From Sanderia malayensis (Eukaryota; Cnidaria; Scyphozoa; Semaeostomeae; Pelagiidae), in contig RQOL01000945.1 of assembly GCA_013076295.1 (NCBI GenBank), positions 58,645 to 122,644 on the forward strand: DNA of 64,000 bases. Reading direction: 5' to 3'. Shown in pieces: positions 58,321 through 64,000 of this stretch. The first letter of the stretch is position 1; each line of letters opens with the position of its first letter. The notes beneath the pieces are model-generated. The model was not told the DNA's origin. It was given only the letters and a program-made list of their open reading frames with translations, and did no database searches. The position numbers were made by a program, and so were the translations under genes.

Positions 58321-59143
58321 AGGCCGGATTACAATATCATCTTTAGGTAATTGTTGCTTCACTTTTTTCCGTGATCACTGACAACACGAGAAAATGATTG
58401 TGTAACTGCACCTTCAAGTTACTTGTTGCTGCTTGTTTTTGGGGATTACGCAGTAGGTGTTAATTCATCTTTCTGAAATTTCTTTTGATCGTCGTTCAAA
58501 TTGTTCCTTCAGAATTTTAATCTCTTCAAACGCACCGACAGGTTTCGTGACAATTTTCTTGATGTACATGGGTATTTTTAATACTGAGCTCACTGGCTGT
58601 TGTTCGTGTGTTTGTGTTTTTTTATTCTTACACCATATTAGTATAGTAAAACTGCAATCAAGCGTGAATTTGTATGAAAATTCTGAGGAATACATTTTAA
58701 AACAATTTCACGAGTTCTTGCAAGGCAGGCAGATTGCTGAAGAAGGCGAAGAGGTCGTAGAAATCGAAGTAGTCGAAGACCACAGACAAGTAGAATTGCT
58801 GCAGGCAGCAGCAGCGCTTTTTCGTTCATTTTCGTTGTTGTTCCATTTTAATACTAAAATCATGCGCGCTCAAATCTTGAATTCAAACTTATTCATGTAC
58901 ATCAAGAAAATTGTCACGAAATCTGTCGGTGCGTTTGAAGAGATTAAAATTCTGAAGGAACAATTTGAGCGACGATCAAAAGAAATTTCAGAAAGATGAA
59001 TTAACACCTACTGAATAATCCCCAAAAACAAGCAGCAACAAGTAACTTGAAGGTGCAGTTACACTATCATTTTCTCTTGTTGTCAGTGATCACGGAAAAA
59101 ATTGAAGCAACAATGACCTAAAGATGATAGTGTAATCCGTGCT
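58321..59143. mobile_element. Long-TIR palindromic element
   Basis: Arms of about 250 bp (58321-58580 and 58890-59143) are reverse complements with few differences, including TTTTTTCCGTGATCACTGAC and its complement. The loop (58581-58889) contains a GAAGTCGAAG-rich stretch and poly-Gln/Ala-like GCAGCAGCAG. Both arms encode the same short peptide (EEIKILKEQFERRSKEISER) on opposite strands, each followed by a stop, so the 180-codon plus-strand frame is probably a by-product of the palindrome. Target duplication not clear. Confidence 0.8.
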
Positions 59144-60020
59144 AATAACTACTGTTAGCAATAAACGATTGCAAAAAAACTTGAACAGTGGGTTCATTAG
59201 TCACCGATGCTGCCTGAAAACAAGTTTGAATAAAATCGCTATTGTAACAACCGAGCAAATACCAAATGAATAAATGGTAGAAAAATGTTGATGAGTCAGC
59301 AAGTAAGTTGTTACCAGTTACGCTTAAGCAAAAGACAAAGAAGAGAGGAAGACCTTTGGAGAAGTTGAAGCCCATCCATTTGATTCAGTTGCCATTAGTT
59401 TTACTTCCCATATGTCATCAATGACATATTTAGGAAAAGTTTTGATGAGTCAGCAAGTATGTTTTTATCAATAACATTGGAAGAAAGCAACAAAGATAAA
59501 ATGTGATTTGTGGAAAGGGCAACCTGTGACCAATCTCATTCGCTTGGTATTCTTTTTACTTCGCTGTTGTCAACAATTATCTGTGTAGACAACATATTTC
59601 ATTGACTGTGATTACTCTAGTAGTGAGACATTGGATGTTGAGACTCTGATATTTTTGATGTCCCTGTGAATTTTAAAACATTACTCATGCAAAAGCTTCC
59701 TTTCAATGATATTAACAGCCCACAAACAAAAGAAAACCGTACTTCTTATATAACAATTGTAAAAGCCATGTGAAAAATGGAGAACTTCTAGTACTGAAGC
59801 CTCATATTTTCAGTTACTTGTAACTTCATTCTCGCTATGAATACATCCTCAAAGATGTCAGGTTATCCTCGACACTAAAACGAACACTATGTTCGTTTCA
59901 ACATCTGCCTTAAAACGAACATAGTGTTCGTTTTTAGGCACCATGTATTGACATTGAATGCATCACAGGGCGTTGAAGAAGTAGGACTTTAATATGAATT
60001 GTTGGATTGGAGTTTTTGTT
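59144..60020. other. Spacer with one strong hairpin
   Basis: No gene recognised. The hairpin at 59877-59934 is listed separately. The DNA just before 60026 is probably the promoter or 5' UTR of the zinc-ribbon gene. Confidence 0.45.
59877..59934. repeat. 22-bp perfect hairpin
   Basis: Stem 59877-59898 pairs perfectly with 59913-59934 around a 14-nt loop. Each arm is itself nearly palindromic around CGAACACTATGTTCG, so alternative small hairpins are possible. Confidence 0.9.
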
Positions 60021-60025
60021 CCATA

Positions 60026-61171
60026 ATGCCTAAGGTATGTATGTGTAGACTTGTTAGATCATCTTATTAAAGCTTAATATGTCGAAGTAACATCTTAAAA
60101 ATTCGATATGATGAGGCCATATTTTGATGAATTATTGCTTCCTTTCCTTGTCTGAATACTCATACCATATGGCAGCAAAAGAAGAGTATTTTTTATTTAA
60201 TTGCTTATTAATTTCATTGGAATTTAATTTAAAGCTAAAGAATGAGTTCAGGTCAAGTTGCAGGCTGGGGGACCTTTTAGATACTCTTTTCATCAAGATT
60301 AATTGTTATTTGATCTATTGCTTTTGTGGGTATATCATGCAATTTATTTATTTCTGTTTGGGTGTAACTAAATAAATAAGACCTTTATTGTCAGATGAAA
60401 AATATAAATACATCAATTTACTTTTTTGTGTGCCTTTTTATGTTCCTTAGACAACTCGCCAATGCCCACAATGTGTTGCAAGCATGCCAATAAGTTTAAA
60501 GAAGTGCAAGAACTGTGGTGTGAGCCTTGCTAAGCAAAAAATATTAATTATGAGGAACTTAGCCAAAAATATTCTGCTACTTCTATGTCATATTTGAAAG
60601 ACAAAATAAAGACAAGGGTAACCATATGCTATTTACAATTGATATATAGGGTGGTGGTAAGGGTGACAGGTTTTATATTTTTGGAGTTCATACTTTCATT
60701 GGTTTGAACCAATGTATGGCTGCAACTGCTAACTACAAGCTATCTACCAATTCAACTATTTGCCTTTTCAAGGCTGGTAATTGATAAGTACATGGAAGTT
60801 TTGGGAGTAAAGGTTTTTTTCTAAATTGACCCACATCAACAACAGTTATATGATTGAATAATCCATCATACACATGTATGCATTGTTACTGCATGAAGCC
60901 ATGTGAGACCTTCAAATGTACAGAAAACTCTTGATCTCCAAGGTATTAAAGAAAATTGATGTCATCTTTTAGTACATCTTATTTGTCACTTTCAGGCTGA
61001 TATACTGTTTTCAAAGGGATGCGAAGTCCTTGTCATTGGATTTAACTCCAATCAGGAACAAGGCTCTCTGTGGTCATATAGTCCACTTGGTAGCATAGGG
61101 GAGTCTTTTCTAAAAGAAGAAGCTGGACAATATGTTGTTAAGCTATTCAAGCAATGTATTGAGAAAAAAAG
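60026..61171 (+). CDS. Zinc-ribbon gene, N-terminal exons
   Basis: Exon 1 is 60026-60034 (ATG, three codons, donor GTATGT). Exon 2 starts at 60451 after TTCCTTAG and reads RQCPQCVASMPISLKKCKNC, a four-Cys zinc-ribbon-like cluster. Its 3' end is uncertain (a GTGAGC donor lies right after the last Cys-Gly, at about 60525). A further exon, 60996-61171 (acceptor TTTCAG, donor GTAAGA), reads FSKGCEVLVIGFNSNQEQGS and KEEAGQYVVKLFKQCIEKK. Zinc ribbons of this kind open many invertebrate transposon proteins. No catalytic motif is visible, so the function is unknown. It may continue into the 36-nt cassette array and to 62278. Confidence 0.55.
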
Positions 61172-61249
61172 GTAAGACTCTATTCTAGAATGTTGCTGCC
61201 TTTCATGCAACAGTCTCTGGCTCAATCACTCAGCAAAGAGAATTTTACT

Positions 61250-61950
61250 ACAGCTATCATTTTTGTTTCAGCTTCTGCAACAATTCAAGCTTCAACAACC
61301 CAGACTTGTAAGATGCATGCATGATTAGTTGCTTTTGTTTCTTGATCTTTGAATTGTTGCTTTGATTCAGCGATTGTTTTTGTTTCAGCTTCTGCAACGA
61401 TTCAACCTTCAACAACCCAGACTTGTAAGATGCATGCATGATTCGTCGCTTTTGTTTCTTGATCTTTGACTTGTTGTTTTGATTCAGCGATTGTTTTTGT
61501 TGCAGCTTCTGCAACGATTCAGCCTTCAACAACCCAGACTTGTAAGATGCATGCATGATTCGTCGCTTTTGTTTCTTGATCTTTGAATTGTTGTTTTGAT
61601 TCAGCGATTGTTTTTGTTTCAGCTTCTGCAACAATTCAAGCTTCAACAACCCAGACTTGTAAGATGCATGCATGATTAGTTGCTTTTGTTTCTTGATCTT
61701 TGAATTGTTGCTTTGATTCAGCGATTGTTTTTGTTTCAGCTTCTGCAACGATTCAACCTTCAACAACCCAAACTTGTAAGATGCATGCATGATTCGTCGC
61801 TTTTGTTTCTTGATCTTTGAATTGTTGTTTTGATTCAGCGATTGTTTTTGTTTCAGCTTCAACAACGATTCAACCTTCAACAACCCAGACCTGTAAGATG
61901 CATGCATGATTAGTTGCTTTTGTTTCTTGATCTTTGAATTTTGTTTATTG
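61250..61950. repeat. 117-bp tandem repeat, six units, cassette-exon-like
   Basis: Units recur exactly every 117 bp; the AG before CTTCTGCAAC ends at 61271, 61388, 61505, 61622, 61739 and 61856. Each unit has a pyrimidine-rich tract, an AG, 36 nt, then GTAAGA or GTAAG. So each looks like a small exon between acceptor and donor. 117 and 36 are both multiples of three. The minus strand also stays open for 216 codons because of the period, so the ORF there may be an artefact. Confidence 0.9.
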
Positions 61951-62049
61951 CTTTTGTTTGGCCATTACTGTGGTGAGTATTTTATATTTTTTCAGTCATG
62001 TTTTATTCAAAAAATGTGTACTTACCTCTGTAGCTGTTTCATACATAGT

Positions 62050-62278
62050 TGATGGCCAGGCCTTGGCTGCGGGAGAAGAGGCAGATACGGAAGGCAAAGA
62101 AGCTCCTTTTGGATTTGTTGCAGTAAAGATTTGTGCAGTTCACAACCTCAGATGCCAAGCTCCTGCTCCTAACAGCCATGATTTTTTGAGAGTGGGAGAA
62201 GTATACTTCTTGCCCAAACAAAATGTATTTAAATATTTTCAAAGATTAGGAAAAATTTTGTTAATGAAGTACGATTAA
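62050..62278 (+). CDS. Possible terminal exon downstream of the repeat
   Basis: An open plus-strand stretch to a stop at 62276-62278 reads GEEADTEGKEAPFGFVAVKI then VGEVYFLPKQNVFKYFQRLG. An AG lies just upstream (TACATAG at about 62050). It could be the last exon of the zinc-ribbon gene, but the phase is not established. No domain recognised. Confidence 0.3.
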
Positions 62279-62355
62279 ACTACGGTGTCTCATTATTTAT
62301 TGAGTTCCTTTAAGCATACACAAGCCAATCAATGTACAGCTTATCAATTACATAT

Positions 62356-62402
62356 AAACTCTAGGGAGGCTGGCGTCTTCGCACTCCACCTCCCTAGAGT
62401 TT
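62356..62402. repeat. 14-bp perfect hairpin between convergent genes
   Basis: AAACTCTAGGGAGG at 62356-62369 pairs perfectly with 62389-62402 around a 19-nt GC-rich loop (CTGGCGTCTTCGCACTCCA). It lies between the 3' ends of the plus-strand gene (62278) and the minus-strand gene (62735). Could act in RNA 3'-end structure, or be a small foldback. Confidence 0.9.
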
Positions 62403-62734
62403 TAGCCTTTGATGGCTATAAAGTGTGATCCATTTTATAGGCTGCAATACGCTACGTATTGTGATAAGAAGTTTCATGGGAATCGTGTATTTCGTTGCAA
62501 TTTTGAAAATGCGTGCAAACGGAAGTCTATTGTAGATAGGAAATGTGTGTAAGGAAACTTGCAGATTTTGTTCTTTTATGGTTGTGTCGCTGGATTACGT
62601 TTTCTTGTGGATACCATTAAAAGAAAATCAAAACCTATCTACTATATACTGCAACAGCGGCAAATTTTGATGCAAAAACTAAACTATGAATACAAGTCAA
62701 GGAAAAAGGAAAGGTAATAGATAAAGAAAGAATA
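62403..62734. other. 3' flank, no gene seen
   Basis: Convergent 3' region. No coding or repeat recognised. Confidence 0.5.
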
Positions 62735-64000
62735 TTAAGATAAAAAAATGTACTTGAAATGTATGAAACTTAAGTTTCCGTAGCTGTTTTCAGGATAGGC
62801 CATGATAGATGTTACTGCTTCCAAAAACCTGTCCATATTCTTCTTCACGGAGACATAAACAGCACCTACCATATCTCTCTTAAACATATGTGCATGTGTG
62901 TCTATGAAAGCAAGAGCCTCTTCGTCGTAGCAAAATATTGATGTTTTCTCATCACAAGTAAATATGAGACAAAATGCCTTCGCAAAGCTCGTTTGGAGAT
63001 CTAATTGACCTTTCAGCGTTGATAAATAATGTTCGTCTTTCAAGGACACGTACACTTCTTCTCTTACAATAAACGGGCACACGTTTTTCAGTTGATCACA
63101 GACTTCAGCAATTGAGCAATACCGATCTGGTAAACTCTTTCTGTAGTAGTCATAGAGAATGTTTCCCTGTTGCATCGCAAAACGCATGATGCCCTCGATA
63201 AATACATTTATACTCGAATCTTCCCTGCAATGGACACTCAAATGAGTTTTGTTGTGCATGAACACTTTTGCAAACAGAACACATATAAAGGACCATGCAT
63301 TGCTTCCATTTCGGCCGCTAATTCTCCCCTGAGAAAAGCCTTCATTGTGCAGGATCATACAACCATCCCTGTTCAATTCATTGTCATTAAAATTGAAAAA
63401 GAAAGGGAACTTTTCACTTTTTCTCGTTGTTGGTATGTTGTTAAAATCAACAGAAATATCATCATCTTCATCATCTTCTGACTCCTCGTACACATCTGGA
63501 TCTCCCACATCAGCTGAACTGGTGCAAGCATAATCATTTTCATGATCAGAAATATTTGATTCGACTTCAGGAGCACTGACCAAACAAGGACCCACAGAAG
63601 AATACGTTGATGGCATTGCAGTTTGCCGTGTTGTCGAAATTTCAAAGGCCTCATAGCCTTGCCGTAGCATCGATTTCGCAAAATGGATTCCTTTGTTTAT
63701 TAATGCAAGGACACCATTGGCCACATCATCATCCATCAAATCTTGTAATCGATATTTATTGGTAATAGTCTATAACAAAATTATGAGCAATATGGTGAGT
63801 ATTATTCACGGTTGTTAATTGTTATATTTGCTAATGTCCAAAACTTGTTAGACTGGCCCATCTTTGTTCCCAATTTTGCTTTTCAAAAATATCAATAAAG
63901 TGGAAACCTTAGTGTATTCTCAACTGTAGAATTACCTCAATTGTTTCAGAGTTGCTAGTTTCCATTGGAGCAATATTGTCAGAACAGTTTCTTGAGTCTA
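62735..64000 (-). CDS. Tegument-DUB-like (M48USP-type) protein, 5' partial
   Basis: Last exon 63769-62735 (acceptor GTTATAG) plus an upstream exon 64000-63936 (donor GTAATT), joined in phase and open to the window edge. The upstream part reads SDNIAPMETSNSETIE. The main exon has an acidic region (YEESEDDEDDDISVDF), then GRISGRNGSNAWSFICVLFA, then FIEGIMRFAMQQGNILYDYY, then FIDTHAHMFKRDMVGAVYVS. The D-T-H block near the end and the G-A-V-Y strand resemble the His box of viral-type deubiquitinases (M48USP family) that also occur in transposons. The nucleophile position of those enzymes (a Cys after N-A) appears to be Trp-Ser here, with the nearest Cys three residues on, so activity is doubtful. 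Domain call is tentative; gene structure is well supported. Confidence 0.6.

Noticed and set aside
58457..58999. A 180-codon plus-strand ORF
   Set aside because: It begins in one arm and ends in the other arm of a palindromic element; most of it is antisense to the matching arm. Kept as an observation, not as a gene.
61257..61907. A 216-codon minus-strand ORF with 39-residue repeats
   Set aside because: The 117-bp period keeps any stop-free frame open; there is no start context or flanking exon on that strand, while the other strand has splice-like signals in every unit.
62356..62402. Histone mRNA 3' stem-loop
   Set aside because: Stem (14 bp) and loop (19 nt) are far longer than the 6-bp/4-nt histone type and no histone gene is nearby.

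Overview
This window is eukaryotic and almost entirely accessory DNA. It is AT-rich, with intron-containing genes (GT-AG splice sites), microsatellites and several layers of nested transposable elements. It carries a decayed copy of the 3' part of an animal-type 18S rRNA gene, ITS1 and the start of 5.8S. That rRNA, together with PHD-finger and SGNH-hydrolase LINEs, a chromodomain Ty3-type retroelement with an env-like ORF and many host-like transposon genes, suggests an invertebrate animal. A cnidarian (coral or anemone type) is my best guess, but this is inference, not proof.

Layout. 0.66-14.0 kb: two inverted arms (661-2232 and 13141-13985) bracket about 11 kb. The bracketed part holds a 15-exon minus-strand gene with an OTU-like segment (3280-8248), two orphan minus-strand exons (8541-8867; 10241-10516, ankyrin-like), a TTA-flanked MITE and the first of three copies of an unrecognised protein family ('ECCEWL family'). 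14.7-18.2 kb: divergent tandem repeats, then the rRNA pseudogene between inverted pieces of a LINE tail. 19-29 kb: hypothetical ORFs, a LINE PHD fragment, a spliced gene resembling KDZ-like transposases (22029-24020) and a MULE-like transposase pseudogene with an N-terminal RanBP2-type zinc finger (24175-27140).

29.5-40.5 kb: one dead CR1/L2-like LINE, split by a 5.9-kb DNA transposon (32116-38013) with a 44-bp perfect terminal inverted repeat and TTA target duplication, and also by a small MITE. The 5.9-kb element carries a broken transposase-like gene on one strand and an intact two-exon SAM-domain gene on the other. 40.5-45.4 kb: two parts of a decayed transposon gene (DUF6589-like) separated by a reversed SGNH-type LINE. 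45.8-56.1 kb: a TA-flanked palindromic element containing a second palindrome and a nearly complete, recently inserted Ty3/gypsy-type retroelement with chromodomain and env-like region (minus strand). 56.2-58.1 kb: two more ECCEWL-family copies. 58.3-59.1 kb: a palindromic element. 60.0-64.0 kb: a zinc-ribbon gene (plus), a six-unit 117-bp tandem repeat that looks like a tandem array of 36-nt cassette exons, a strong hairpin and a herpesvirus-tegument-type deubiquitinase-like gene (minus, running off the window).

I see no clear housekeeping gene. The best candidates for something undescribed are the SAM-gene DNA transposon, the ECCEWL family and its link to large inverted-repeat units, and the 36-nt cassette-exon array. 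All coordinates and splice sites were read by eye; no alignment or database search was run.
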